A stretch of DNA of 38,878 bases from WHSV01 sp050694055. Its GTDB lineage: Bacteria; Actinomycetota; CADDZG01; WHSQ01. The notes under the pieces are model-generated. The model worked only from the letters and a program-made list of their open reading frames with translations. It searched no databases and had not been told where the DNA came from. This document shows, piece by piece, positions 1-8,216 of this stretch (positions are counted from its first letter, which is position 1; each line of letters starts with the position of its first letter). The translations under genes were made by a program, and so were the position numbers. The stretch lies in NCBI GenBank assembly GCA_050694055.1, contig JBOGWX010000103.1, forward strand, positions 1 through 38,878, given 5' to 3'.

Positions 1-1
1 G

Positions 2-163
<162 letters not shown>

Positions 164-210
164 CCGAGGCCCTCGCGGACACCGTGAGACGAGTTCTCTC
201 ATCTGTTTCG

Positions 211-279
211 ACTCGTCCTACTTGACTGGTAATGAACGTGACTGCTAATCCTAATGAAACGTGTTCAAGTAGGACGAGT
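211..279. repeat. 15-bp perfect inverted repeat with 39-nt loop
   Basis: The arm ACTCGTCCTACTTGA (211-225) is matched exactly by its reverse complement at 265-279. The loop between them is 39 nt and noticeably AT-richer than the flanks. It lies about 50 bp after the UvrA-like stop codon. It could be a terminator-like stem, although no T-run follows, or the scar of a small mobile element or recombination site. No gene is recognisable between 164 and 344. Confidence 0.6.
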
Positions 280-331
280 AGCTGGCTGAAGTCGGTGCGC
301 CCTTCGGTCGAGTCAAGGCGCTGCCCCAACA

Positions 332-364
332 GGGCACGCCATAGTCACTGGGCACGCCATAGTC
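332..364. repeat. 15-bp direct repeat, 18-bp period
   Basis: GGGCACGCCATAGTC occurs at 332-346 and again at 350-364, separated by three bases. The second copy lies inside the extreme 3' end of the Nudix gene and the first overlaps its stop codon. So short a duplication at a gene end suggests slippage or a small insertion scar. It supports the idea that the Nudix C-terminus has been altered. Confidence 0.6.
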
Positions 365-710
365 TTGGCTGCCAAACCGACTGCTGGGTCTTCTCTGCGG
401 TCGGTACCGTGACGTGGTGACGGTCGGTTCCTACCTCGCGTTCGCCCTCGCGCTCTTGGCGGTGGCCGCCACCCCAGATCCAGATTGGACCCTCCAAGCT
501 CGGTGGCTCGATCAACCCCACCTCTTCTGCAAGTTCACGCCGCGCGGTTTGCTCGAGTGACTCGTCAGGTTCGCAGCCGCCTGGTACGAACCAAACCACG
601 CGTCCGTCTGCAGGGTCCTTGGCAGCGAGCATCAGCACCCGCTCTTGCGGGTCGATTAGTAACACCCTGACGGAGAAGCGGATGGACGTCTCACGGCCGC
701 TCGCATGCAT
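345..710 (-). CDS. Nudix hydrolase with atypical (probably truncated) C-terminus
   Basis: A 121-residue protein with a complete Nudix box around residues 44-66: G-x5-E-x7-REL-A-EE-V-G-L, which binds the divalent metal and catalyses hydrolysis of nucleoside-diphosphate-linked substrates. The preceding part (RFSVRVLLIDPQERVLML, then VVWFVPGG) fits the first beta strands of the fold. After about residue 80 the sequence becomes polar and unlike the expected later strands, and it ends in a region with a duplicated 15-mer. The substrate cannot be predicted. The ATG lies 6 bp after the stop codon of the upstream Mth938 gene, so the two are probably co-transcribed. It may be a functional short Nudix protein or a decaying one. 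Confidence 0.7.
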   Translation of the reverse strand: MHASGRETSIRFSVRVLLIDPQERVLMLAAKDPADGRVVWFVPGGCEPDESLEQTARRELAEEVGLIEPPSLEGPIWIWGGGHRQEREGEREVGTDRHHVTVPTAEKTQQSVWQPRLWRAQ

Positions 711-716
711 AAGGAC

Positions 717-1058
717 CTAGCAGGTGAGGTGCAGGGCGGCCGCGACCTCCGAGGGATTGAGCTGTTCGTAGCGCTCGACGGCGTCGGCGGTGTCGAGCAC
801 TTCGACGGTCACGCCCCGGCGTTCGAGCTCCTCGATCGTAGCGGGATCGGGGTGCAGGCGTCCGTGGGCGCCGCGGCCGAGGACGAGGTGACCCGGCAGG
901 TCGTCGAGCACGTCGCCGAGGTCGTCGAGCACCAACGAGTGGCCGTCTTTGCGCCACCAGTTCCCAACCACGCGCGCGGGAAGGATGATGACGTCACGCG
1001 TGTGCTCGGTGCCGTCGACCACGATCCGCCCGAAGCTGTAGTGGCTGATCCTCTGCAG
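717..1058 (-). CDS. Mth938-like domain protein (DUF498 family)
   Basis: A protein of about 113 residues of the MTH938/NDUFAF3-like family, small soluble proteins of uncertain bacterial function. It matches the family pattern: SFGRIVVDG, then TRDVIILP, NWWRKDGH, a glycine-rich LVLGRGAHGR stretch and a conserved ending VAAALHLTC. The first ATG/GTG/TTG in frame is GTG at 1022, but the conserved HYSFGRI segment lies upstream of it. An in-frame TGA at 1065-1067 excludes anything longer. The only codon that keeps the conserved part and has a ribosome site (AGGAGG, complement of 1068-1073, 9 nt away) is CTG at 1058, so I chose that start. The conventional alternative is 717-1022. It forms a pair with the Nudix gene downstream. 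Confidence 0.8.
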   Translation of the reverse strand: MQRISHYSFGRIVVDGTEHTRDVIILPARVVGNWWRKDGHSLVLDDLGDVLDDLPGHLVLGRGAHGRLHPDPATIEELERRGVTVEVLDTADAVERYEQLNPSEVAAALHLTC

Positions 1059-1188
1059 GCGCGCTCACCTCCTGGTCCTAAGCATGCCCCAGTTACGTGT
1101 AGCTCATAGGTCGGAGGGAGCGAGGACTTCTACGAGTGTCCGACCCTGCGGGCAGCCGTCGATCGCGCGTGACCAGAGGGTACCTCGG

Positions 1189-1968
1189 TCAGGACGGGAG
1201 GCGGTAGCCGCGCAGTGAGATTTCGAGGTGGTACTCGTAGGGCTGGTCGAGCTCGCCGTAGCGCTGTTCGGCCCAGCGCCGGGTGTGTTCGGCCGCCGTC
1301 TTTCTGGTCGCCTCGTCCGCCGACCACGTGATCGAGTAGGTGCCGGCTTCGAGCGAGTCGATGGTCTTGGTATAGGTGGCCGAGCGCTTTTCTATCATCA
1401 CGTCGGACTTCCTGAGCGCCGCGCCCGCCTCGGTCATGACGGCGTCGAGCTCGTCCGCGTCGTTGACTCCTCGGTGGGTGTCCGGGATCCGTGCAGCCGC
1501 GGTGAAAGCCGCCAGCAGGTCGCGAAACGGCCCCTGGGTCTGACGTCCGATGTCGATGACGAGCGAGCCTCCCGGCCGGACCACTCGCAGCAGCTCCCGG
1601 GCCGCCACCCGCCACCCGGGGATGAGATGCAGAACGTGGACGGCCAGGGCACCGTTGAAGGCGTGGTCGGTGAAGGGGAGCGAGGTGGCGTCTCCTGCGA
1701 CCAGCGGACAAGGCCGGCGACCACCCGCGTTGTCGACCAGCCGGCGCATCATGGGCTGAGAGAGGTCGAGGCCGACCAGGTCGGTCCCGGACTCGAGCAG
1801 GGGAAGGGCGATACGACCCGTCCCGACCCCGATCTCGAGGCAAGGTCCCGTTCCGAGTTGCTCTCGCAGCAGGGTCACGAGCTCGCTCATGGTGGCGCTC
1901 GAGAGGGAGCGAGTCTTGTCGTAGAAGTCGACCGCGCGATCGAACACCAGGGATCCGGTTGGCTGCAT
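1189..1968 (-). CDS. class I SAM-dependent methyltransferase
   Basis: A 259-residue Rossmann-fold methyltransferase. Motif I is LEIGVGTGRIALPL at about residues 44-57. An acidic end of strand 2 (LVGLDLS) follows, then a motif II-like segment AGDATSLPF and a motif III-like segment LRVVRPGGSLVIDI. This layout is that of the ubiE/small-molecule methyltransferase group (Methyltransf_11/25). The C-terminal third has an aromatic-rich ending typical of enzymes acting on small organic molecules, but the substrate cannot be read. There is no Shine-Dalgarno sequence. Instead a TAGGCT box ends seven bases before the ATG, which suggests a leaderless transcript divergent from purB. Confidence 0.85.
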   Translation of the reverse strand: MQPTGSLVFDRAVDFYDKTRSLSSATMSELVTLLREQLGTGPCLEIGVGTGRIALPLLESGTDLVGLDLSQPMMRRLVDNAGGRRPCPLVAGDATSLPFTDHAFNGALAVHVLHLIPGWRVAARELLRVVRPGGSLVIDIGRQTQGPFRDLLAAFTAAARIPDTHRGVNDADELDAVMTEAGAALRKSDVMIEKRSATYTKTIDSLEAGTYSITWSADEATRKTAAEHTRRWAEQRYGELDQPYEYHLEISLRGYRLPS

Positions 1969-1974
1969 CGAGCC

Positions 1975-1980
1975 AGCCTA
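1975..1980 (-). promoter_or_regulatory. candidate -10 box for leaderless methyltransferase mRNA
   Basis: On the minus strand the hexamer TAGGCT (TANNNT) lies exactly six bases before the methyltransferase ATG, which would place transcription start at or next to the A of ATG. No ribosome-binding site is present. Two other genes here (purB and the GNAT gene) clearly show the same geometry, and paaG may. Confidence 0.4.
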
Positions 1981-1993
1981 ATCACTACTCAAT

Positions 1994-2010
1994 GGTGCTT
2001 TCGAAACACC
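1994..2010. promoter_or_regulatory. palindrome in the methyltransferase/purB divergent promoter region
   Basis: GGTG-C-TTTCGAAA-CACC is a near-perfect palindrome with one extra C. It is located just upstream of where the purB -35 element would lie and also upstream of the methyltransferase. It could be an operator for either gene. No protein is assigned. Confidence 0.35.
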
Positions 2011-2033
2011 GAGAGACTCATAGGACGGGCCAC

Positions 2034-2039
2034 TAGTAT
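2034..2039 (+). promoter_or_regulatory. candidate -10 box for leaderless purB transcript
   Basis: TAGTAT matches the TANNNT consensus and ends seven bases before the purB GTG, with six bases between. There is no Shine-Dalgarno sequence in this interval. It is probably the promoter for the whole purine operon. A clear -35 element is not visible. Confidence 0.5.
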
Positions 2040-2045
2040 GGGCCT

Positions 2046-3344
2046 GTGATCCCCCGATACAGCCGGGAGGAGATGTCCGGCATATTCTCCGAGCGTGCCA
2101 AGTTCGCACGATGGCTAGAGATCGAGATCCTGGCCGTCGAGGCCCGGGTCCGGCTCGATGAGGTGCCGGTCGATGACCTCACCGAGATAAGGCAGAAGGC
2201 TGCCTTCGACGTCGATCGCATCGCCGAGATCGAGTCGGTGCGCCGGCATGACGTGGTCGCGTTCGTCGAAAACGTGCGCGAGAACATCGGCGACGCGGGC
2301 CGCCATATCCACTTCGGCATGACCTCGTCCGACGTATTGGACACCGCCACTGCAGTCGCCCTGCGCGACGCCGGGGACCTCCTCGTCGAGGAGATCGGCC
2401 GGTTAACGCAGACCGTCAAGACCAAGGCGCTCGAGCACCGCGACACACTCATGGCCGGCCGGACCCATGGCGTCCACGCCGAACCCACGACCTTCGGGCT
2501 GAAGCTGGCCGGGTGGGCCTTCGAGCTGGCTCGAGATCGCGACCGTCTGCGCGGGGCCCGCGATACGGTCGCCGTGGGGAAGCTATCCGGCGCGGTGGGG
2601 AGCTACAGCCAGCTCGACCCGGAGGTCGAGTCCTACGTCTGTGACCGGCTCGGCCTGGGCATCGAACCCGCAGCAACCCAAGTCACAGCACGCGACCGAC
2701 ATGCGGAGTTTCTTGCGGCCGTCTCGCTGACCGGCGCGAGCCTCGAACGTTTCGCTCAGGAGCTACGCCACCTGCAGCGCACCGAGGTGCGCGAGGCGCG
2801 TGAGCCGTTCGCCGAGGGACAGAAGGGCAGCTCCGCGATGCCGCATAAGCGCAACCCCATCATCTGCGAGCGGATCTGCGGCCTCGCGCGCCTCTTGCGC
2901 GGTTACGCGATGACGGGGTTCGAGAACGTTGCTCTGTGGCATGAGCGAGACATCAGCCACTCGAGCGTCGAACGCATCACGCTTGGTGATGCCTGCATCC
3001 TTCTCGACTACATGCTGGCAAAGTTGCGCTGGGTGATCGAGGGCCTCGTGGTGGACGCCGAGCGCATGAGGAGAAACCTCGATGAGTCATACGGGCTGGT
3101 CAACTCGCAGAGTGTGCTCTCCGCGCTGCTGACCAAGGGATCGCTGCAACGCGAGGAGGCCTATGTTCTGGTGCAAAGAAACGCAATGACCGCGTGGGAC
3201 GAAGGCCGGCCTCTGATGGAGCTGCTCAAGAGCGACACCGAGGTCACGGCCCACCTCGACCCAGCCGAGATCGAGGCGTGCTTCGACGAGGCTCGGTATC
3301 TGCGCAACACCAAGGTCGTGTTCGAACGGCTGGAGAACCTTTGA
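2046..3344 (+). CDS. purB: adenylosuccinate lyase
   Basis: A 432-residue enzyme of the fumarase/aspartase superfamily. It cleaves SAICAR to AICAR plus fumarate and adenylosuccinate to AMP plus fumarate in the cytosol. The signature loop GSSAMPHKRNP is at residues 261-271 and includes the mobile-loop catalytic serine. The upstream conserved segment HFGMTSSDVLDTA and the TAGRTHG-like segment AGRTHGVHAEP supply the histidines and substrate contacts. Length is normal for the short bacterial PurB. The GTG start follows a TAGTAT box by six bases without a ribosome site, so translation is probably leaderless. The stop overlaps the purC start (TGATG), consistent with coupling. Confidence 0.97.
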   Translation: MIPRYSREEMSGIFSERAKFARWLEIEILAVEARVRLDEVPVDDLTEIRQKAAFDVDRIAEIESVRRHDVVAFVENVRENIGDAGRHIHFGMTSSDVLDTATAVALRDAGDLLVEEIGRLTQTVKTKALEHRDTLMAGRTHGVHAEPTTFGLKLAGWAFELARDRDRLRGARDTVAVGKLSGAVGSYSQLDPEVESYVCDRLGLGIEPAATQVTARDRHAEFLAAVSLTGASLERFAQELRHLQRTEVREAREPFAEGQKGSSAMPHKRNPIICERICGLARLLRGYAMTGFENVALWHERDISHSSVERITLGDACILLDYMLAKLRWVIEGLVVDAERMRRNLDESYGLVNSQSVLSALLTKGSLQREEAYVLVQRNAMTAWDEGRPLMELLKSDTEVTAHLDPAEIEACFDEARYLRNTKVVFERLENL

Positions 3345-4222
3345 TGGGGCCAACGAAACACGTGGGTTCTGGAAAGGTGCGTGAACTCTTCGAGATCGAC
3401 GACGATCGACTGCTGCTCGTGGCGACGGATCGCATATCGGCATTCGATGTGGTCCTGCCTCAGATCATTCCCAACAAGGGGATGGTGCTGACCGGGCTGT
3501 CCGCATACTGGCTCGAACACTTCTCCGACATTCCCAACCATCTCATTAGCTACAAGGCCGACCAACTCCCCGACGTAGGGATGGGCGATCTTCGGGGCCG
3601 GGCGATGCTCGTGCGCAAGGCGGAACCGTTGCCCATCGAATTCGTCGTGCGCGGGTATCTATCGGGATCGGGATGGCGCGAGTACGTCTCGACCGGACGG
3701 GTGTGCGGGCACGAGCTCCCGGCCGGTCTCAAGAGGTCGGACAAGCTCGAGCAACCCCTGTTGACGCCGGCGACGAAGGCCACGAGCGGGCACGACGAGA
3801 ACATCAGCGAGGATCACGCGGCCGGCATCGTCGGCGAGAACGTGTACCGAACCGCGCGGAACTATGCGCTCGACGTCTACACGCGGGCCGCGGGTCTCGC
3901 CGCCGGTCGCGGGGTCATAATCGCCGACACAAAGTTCGAGTTCGGGCTAGTGGACGACGAGGTCATTCTCATCGATGAGGTGCTTACTCCCGACTCGAGT
4001 CGCTTCTGGCCGGAGGACCTGTACCGGCCTGGTCAAACCCAGCCGAGTTTCGATAAGCAGTACGTGCGCGATTGGCTCGACTCCCAAAGCTGGGACCACA
4101 ATCCACCGCCCCCCGACCTGCCGCCGGAGGTCATCAACGCCACGACCCAGCGCTATCTCGAGGCTTACGAACGAGTTGCGGGGCAACCGTTCAAGACCTT
4201 TCTCGACGAGGTTGTGGCGTGA
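3344..4222 (+). CDS. purC: SAICAR synthetase (phosphoribosylaminoimidazole-succinocarboxamide synthase)
   Basis: A 292-residue cytosolic enzyme that condenses CAIR with aspartate using ATP to give SAICAR. The N-terminal GSGKVRELFEID is the ATP-binding glycine-rich segment. Further family marks are ATDRISAFDVVLP, RGYLSGSGWREY, SGHDENIS and DEVLTPDSSRFWP. The ATG at 3344 shares its A with the purB TGA. A longer in-frame reading upstream exists but lies inside purB and is not conserved. It is followed without a gap by the membrane-protein gene. Confidence 0.96.
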   Translation: MGPTKHVGSGKVRELFEIDDDRLLLVATDRISAFDVVLPQIIPNKGMVLTGLSAYWLEHFSDIPNHLISYKADQLPDVGMGDLRGRAMLVRKAEPLPIEFVVRGYLSGSGWREYVSTGRVCGHELPAGLKRSDKLEQPLLTPATKATSGHDENISEDHAAGIVGENVYRTARNYALDVYTRAAGLAAGRGVIIADTKFEFGLVDDEVILIDEVLTPDSSRFWPEDLYRPGQTQPSFDKQYVRDWLDSQSWDHNPPPPDLPPEVINATTQRYLEAYERVAGQPFKTFLDEVVA

Positions 4223-4236
4223 AGGGGAGCGGGACG

Positions 4237-4923
4237 ATGCGCCCCGAACGGTCCTCCGCCACACTTGGGCGCACGCTGCGGAGCATCCTCGTCGCACCGC
4301 AGCAAGGTTTTGGCGCGGCGGTGTCCGCGGCGCAGAGGAGAGCGCGCGCGGGGGAAGCACTGCCCGAGGGTCTCTCTCCCTACGTGCTCGCGCTCGCGGG
4401 CGGGGCGTCTCTCATGATCCTGTGGCTCAAGGTCGGTGGGTTGTTGGGAGGGCGCGAGGTTGATCCGTCCGAGTTCGGTGGCACGGAGTTGGTCTTCGCC
4501 TTGGTCACGGGCGCGGTGCTCGCGCTGCTCGGACAGGGCGTCTGGGGAGTCGCAGCGCCGGCGATCGCCCGCGCGTTGAAAGGATCGGTCTCGGGCCGGG
4601 ATGCCCGCATCGTATGGGGGGCGTCCGCCTTCCCTCAGGTACTCACCCTGCTCGTGCTGCTTCCCCTGGATCTACTCATCGTGGGCCCCGAGGTCTTCGC
4701 GACTACTCGTCCAGGCGACTCGGTCGCCACGGGCTGGGCCGCCATCTCGGTGTCACTATGCGCACTGATGGCGGGCTGGTCGCTGACGCTGTTCGTGCTG
4801 GGCATGCGGCGCGTTGCGAAACTCGAACTGCTGCGTGCGCTGGGATCCATGGCCGCGGCGGCGGCTTGCCTGTCGCTCGTTATCGTCGCGGGTTCACTTA
4901 TTCTCCTGTCGCTGTGGGGGTGA
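4237..4923 (+). CDS. Yip1-like polytopic membrane protein inside the purine operon
   Basis: A 228-residue protein with a basic cytosolic N-terminus (about 45 residues) and five hydrophobic segments at roughly residues 48-72, 83-112, 130-155, 165-190 and 200-227. The layout and the RSILVAPQQGF start resemble bacterial Yip1-domain proteins, whose role is not well defined. I chose ATG 4237 because AAGGGGAG (4222-4229) is well placed for it. An alternative GTG at 4219 overlaps the purC stop. Position between purC and purS, on the same strand with short gaps, means it is expressed with purine genes. A transport or membrane-organising role is only a guess. Confidence 0.75.
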   Translation: MRPERSSATLGRTLRSILVAPQQGFGAAVSAAQRRARAGEALPEGLSPYVLALAGGASLMILWLKVGGLLGGREVDPSEFGGTELVFALVTGAVLALLGQGVWGVAAPAIARALKGSVSGRDARIVWGASAFPQVLTLLVLLPLDLLIVGPEVFATTRPGDSVATGWAAISVSLCALMAGWSLTLFVLGMRRVAKLELLRALGSMAAAAACLSLVIVAGSLILLSLWG

Positions 4924-4960
4924 GGCTCTTGTTCGACCGTTCGAGTTCGAAGGCAGGTAC

Positions 4961-5245
4961 ATGACGAACTACAACGCGCGCGTGCACGTCGCCCTCAGGC
5001 CGGGTATCGCCGACCCACAGGGGCAAACGATCGAACGAGCGTTGCCCGCCCTGGGGTACGAGGGGATCTCCGGCGTTCGCGTCGGAAAGCTCATCGAGTT
5101 CGAGCTCCAGGCGGAAGATGCCGGCGACGCGCAGTCGAGAGTGGGCGAGATGTGCGAACGTCTACTGGCCAATACCGTTATCGAGTCGTACACCGTGGAT
5201 ATCTCGAGCCGCGGCTCCCACGATCGCATCGAGGAGGAAGCGTGA
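4961..5245 (+). CDS. purS: phosphoribosylformylglycinamidine synthase subunit PurS
   Basis: A 94-residue small subunit of the three-part FGAM synthase (PurS-PurQ-PurL). It bridges the glutaminase PurQ and the synthase PurL and helps channel ammonia. The sequence shows the family pattern: a first strand with the ARVHVALRPGIADPQG motif, an amphipathic helix ending in LGYEGISGVRVGK, then a strand FELQAE. The ATG at 4961 starts the conserved part and has a modest AAGGCAGG site upstream. The C-terminus is about ten residues longer than usual (SSRGSHDRIEEEA). The GTGA at its end starts purQ. Confidence 0.92.
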   Translation: MTNYNARVHVALRPGIADPQGQTIERALPALGYEGISGVRVGKLIEFELQAEDAGDAQSRVGEMCERLLANTVIESYTVDISSRGSHDRIEEEA

Positions 5246-5943
5246 TCCCACGCGTAGGCATTGTTGTGTTCCCGGGATCGAATTGCGAGTTGGATTGCGA
5301 GCGTTCTTTCGAGCGTCTGGGAGCGCGCACCGAGCTCGTATGGCATGAAGAGACCGCGCTCCCCGAAGTCGACATCGTCGTGCTCCCCGGTGGATTCGCC
5401 CACGGTGACTATCTGCGAACCGGCGCCCTCGCGCGCTTCAGTCCGATAATGGACGCGGTCAACGACCATGCCGAGTTGGGCAAGCTGGTGATCGGCATTT
5501 GCAACGGGTTTCAGATTCTGTGCGAAGCGGAACTGCTCCCCGGCGCGCTGCGCAAGAACGAAGGTCTCAAGTTCTTGTGTAAGTGGAGCGAGTTGCGGGT
5601 CGACGTGCCGGGAACGCCGTTTACGGTCCGAGCCGAACAGGGGCAAGTGCTGCGAATCCCGATCAACCACTTCGAGGGCAACTGGTACACGGACGAGTCA
5701 ACCCTCCAGCGGATGCGTTCAAACGATCAGATCGTGCTGCGCTACATCAACAACCCGAATGGGTCGCTCGATCATGTAGCCGGTATCACCAACGAGCGAG
5801 GAAATGTGTTGGGCCTGATGCCCCATCCCGAGCGCGCCTGTGAGGCCCTGCTCGGTTCGGAGGACGGAGCCCTTCTCATCGGCTCGATGCTCGACCACGT
5901 GGTTCAGTCCGGGTATGCGCAGTCGATCGCGGCGGGCGTGTGA
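5242..5943 (+). CDS. purQ: phosphoribosylformylglycinamidine synthase subunit PurQ (glutaminase)
   Basis: A 233-residue class I glutamine amidotransferase that supplies ammonia for FGAM synthesis. The nucleophile is Cys87 in GICNGFQ, and the triad is completed by His195 and Glu197 in MPHPER. The N-terminus GIVVFPGSNCE and the oxyanion region LPGGFAHGDYLR are typical of PurQ. The GTG start overlaps the purS stop by four bases and is preceded by GAGGAGG at 5231-5237. It overlaps purL by four bases. All three FGAM synthase subunits are therefore encoded together and translationally coupled. Confidence 0.96.
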   Translation: MIPRVGIVVFPGSNCELDCERSFERLGARTELVWHEETALPEVDIVVLPGGFAHGDYLRTGALARFSPIMDAVNDHAELGKLVIGICNGFQILCEAELLPGALRKNEGLKFLCKWSELRVDVPGTPFTVRAEQGQVLRIPINHFEGNWYTDESTLQRMRSNDQIVLRYINNPNGSLDHVAGITNERGNVLGLMPHPERACEALLGSEDGALLIGSMLDHVVQSGYAQSIAAGV

Positions 5944-8138
5944 GCCAACCCGATTCTGTTCACCGCGACCTCGGCCTTACCGACGACGAGTACGCCGCGA
6001 TCTGCGCCCGACTCGAGCGGGAACCGAGTTACACGGAGCTGGCCATGTTCTCGGTCATGTGGAGCGAGCACTGCAGCTACAAGTCCAGTCGCGTTCATCT
6101 AAAAACGCTTCCGACCGAGGGTGAGCGCATTCTCGTCGGACCCGGCGAGGGAGCAGGAATCATCGAGGTCGCCGATGGAGTTGCGGTCGCGTGGAAGATC
6201 GAATCGCACAACCACCCGAGCTTCGTCGAACCGTTCAACGGCGCGGCGACCGGCGTCGGAGGGATCGTACGCGACATCCTGTCGATGGGCGCGCGTCCCA
6301 TTGCGCTGATGGACCCTTTACGCTTCGGTCCCCTCGATGATGCTCGCACTCGCTACACCGTCGACGGGGTGGTGCACGGCATCTCCTCCTACGGCAACTC
6401 GATCGGTGTCCCCACCATGGGTGGAGAGACCGTCTTCGACGACTGCTACGCAGAGAACCCGCTGGTCAATGTTGCGTGCCTGGGAGTAATCGACACGAAA
6501 CTTATGCACGGACGCGCGGAGAAGCCGGGACAGGTTGCCGTCCTCTTCGGATCGTCGACCGGCCGGGACGGCATCGGCGGCGCGAGCGTGCTGGCCTCGG
6601 CCGAGTTCGACGAGGACTCTCTCGACAAGCGACCTTCGGTCCAGGTCGGCGACCCCTTCAGCGAGAAGCTGCTGATCGAATGCTCGCTCGAGCTCATCTC
6701 ACGCAACCTCGTCGCGTCGTTTCAGGATCTGGGGGCGGGTGGCATCTCGTGTCCGGCTTCGGAGATGACCGCAAAGGGCGGAACCGGGATTCGAATCGAC
6801 CTCGACAACGTCCATCGGCGCGAGCCCCACATGGAGCCCTTCGAGGTCATGATCAGCGAGTCGCAGGAGCGCATGCTGGCCGTGGTCGAGCCGGACGACG
6901 TGAAGGAGGTACTCGCGGTTTGCGCCAAGTGGGAACTCGAAGCTCGGGTGCTGGGGAACATCACCAACACCGGAAGGGTCGAGGTCGTCGAGCGGGGGCG
7001 AGTCGTTGCGGACGTCCCGAGCCGCGCGCTGGCCGAGGAGGGACCGGTCTACCAGCGCTCGTTCGAACGCCCCCGCTGGATCGCCGAGGTCAACGCGGCC
7101 TCCTGCGGGGACGATGCGCCGGAGCATTACGGCAACACCTTCTTACAGATGATCTCGTCACCCCAGATCGCATCGAAGCGCTGGATCTGGGAGCAGTACG
7201 ACCACATGATCTTTCTCGGAACCGTCATCGGTCCCGGAGGCGATGCCGCGGTCATTCGACTGCCCGGCACCGAGACCGCGGTGGCGATCTCGACCGACGG
7301 TTCCGGACGTCTTTGCTTCCTCGACCCCTACGAGGGAGCTCGTCACGCGGTCGCGGAAGCCGCCCGCAACGTCGCGAGTGTGGGAGCTCGCCCCACCGCC
7401 ATCACGAACTGCCTCAACTTCGGCAGCCCCGAGAGAGGTGACGTCATGTGGCAGTTCGCCGAGGTCGTGCGGGGGATCGGCGATGCCTGCCGCGCGCTCG
7501 GCACGCCGGTGACGGGTGGAAACGTCTCCTTCTACAACGAGACGAACGGCCGCCCCGTCTACCCCACCCCGGTGGTCGGGATGCTTGGAATCCTCGGCGA
7601 GCCGGCCAAGGCCGTGGGCGTGGGCTTTCGGGACGAGGGCGACGCCATCGTCGCACTCGGGACGACGGAGTTCGACGACTTCGGCGGCAGCGACTACGGC
7701 AAGATCGTCCACGGCGCGGTCGGAGGCATCCCGCCTCCCCTCGATATGGTCGCGGAGAAGTCACTGCACCAGGTCCTGATCGCAGGGGCGGACGCAGGCC
7801 TGTTCAACTCGGCGCACGACCTTGCGGGCGGCGGCCTGGCCGTGGCCCTGGCCGAGAGCGCCTTCGCCTCCGAGATTGGGTTCTCCGTACAGGTCGGGGG
7901 GGCCGAGCCGCACCGGGCGCTCTATTCGGAGAGCCCGGCGCGCGCCATCGTGTCCTGCCCCCAGGGACTGGTCGACGATGTGCTCGCGCTGGCAGGAAGG
8001 CATCGGGTCGCCGCCGAAGTGATTGGCTCGGTCGGGAAAGACATGTGTGACTTCTCGGTGTTTGCGATTCCACTCGATGAGGCTCGTTCTGCCTGGGAAG
8101 ACGGTTTGAGCGCACCCCTGTCCGCTACCATGGGTTAA
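5940..8138 (+). CDS. purL: phosphoribosylformylglycinamidine synthase subunit PurL
   Basis: A 732-residue small-type PurL, the ATP-dependent synthase that converts FGAR plus ammonia to FGAM. The catalytic region WSEHCSYKSSR is at residues 41-51. It is followed by KIESHNHPS, the glycine-rich GAATGVGGIVRDI and the metal/ATP-binding DLGAGG segment. The two-fold repeated AIRS-type halves are apparent, with a second ATP-cone-like region in the C-terminal half (SAHDLAGGGLAVALAE). Length fits the PurS/Q-dependent class, not the 1300-residue fused enzyme. The GTG start overlaps the purQ stop by four bases. Confidence 0.97.
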   Translation: MSQPDSVHRDLGLTDDEYAAICARLEREPSYTELAMFSVMWSEHCSYKSSRVHLKTLPTEGERILVGPGEGAGIIEVADGVAVAWKIESHNHPSFVEPFNGAATGVGGIVRDILSMGARPIALMDPLRFGPLDDARTRYTVDGVVHGISSYGNSIGVPTMGGETVFDDCYAENPLVNVACLGVIDTKLMHGRAEKPGQVAVLFGSSTGRDGIGGASVLASAEFDEDSLDKRPSVQVGDPFSEKLLIECSLELISRNLVASFQDLGAGGISCPASEMTAKGGTGIRIDLDNVHRREPHMEPFEVMISESQERMLAVVEPDDVKEVLAVCAKWELEARVLGNITNTGRVEVVERGRVVADVPSRALAEEGPVYQRSFERPRWIAEVNAASCGDDAPEHYGNTFLQMISSPQIASKRWIWEQYDHMIFLGTVIGPGGDAAVIRLPGTETAVAISTDGSGRLCFLDPYEGARHAVAEAARNVASVGARPTAITNCLNFGSPERGDVMWQFAEVVRGIGDACRALGTPVTGGNVSFYNETNGRPVYPTPVVGMLGILGEPAKAVGVGFRDEGDAIVALGTTEFDDFGGSDYGKIVHGAVGGIPPPLDMVAEKSLHQVLIAGADAGLFNSAHDLAGGGLAVALAESAFASEIGFSVQVGGAEPHRALYSESPARAIVSCPQGLVDDVLALAGRHRVAAEVIGSVGKDMCDFSVFAIPLDEARSAWEDGLSAPLSATMG

Positions 8139-8216
8139 CCGGCGCGGCATGGGCAGTTGTTCGAAGGCGGAAGGGAAGCAGGTTGCGCGGACCGGCCCCA
8201 ACACAAGAAGAGGGAC

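Noticed and set aside
8157..8216. upstream TTG start for purF
   Set aside because: It adds 20 unconserved residues before the propeptide; ATG 8217 gives the normal short propeptide before the nucleophile Cys.
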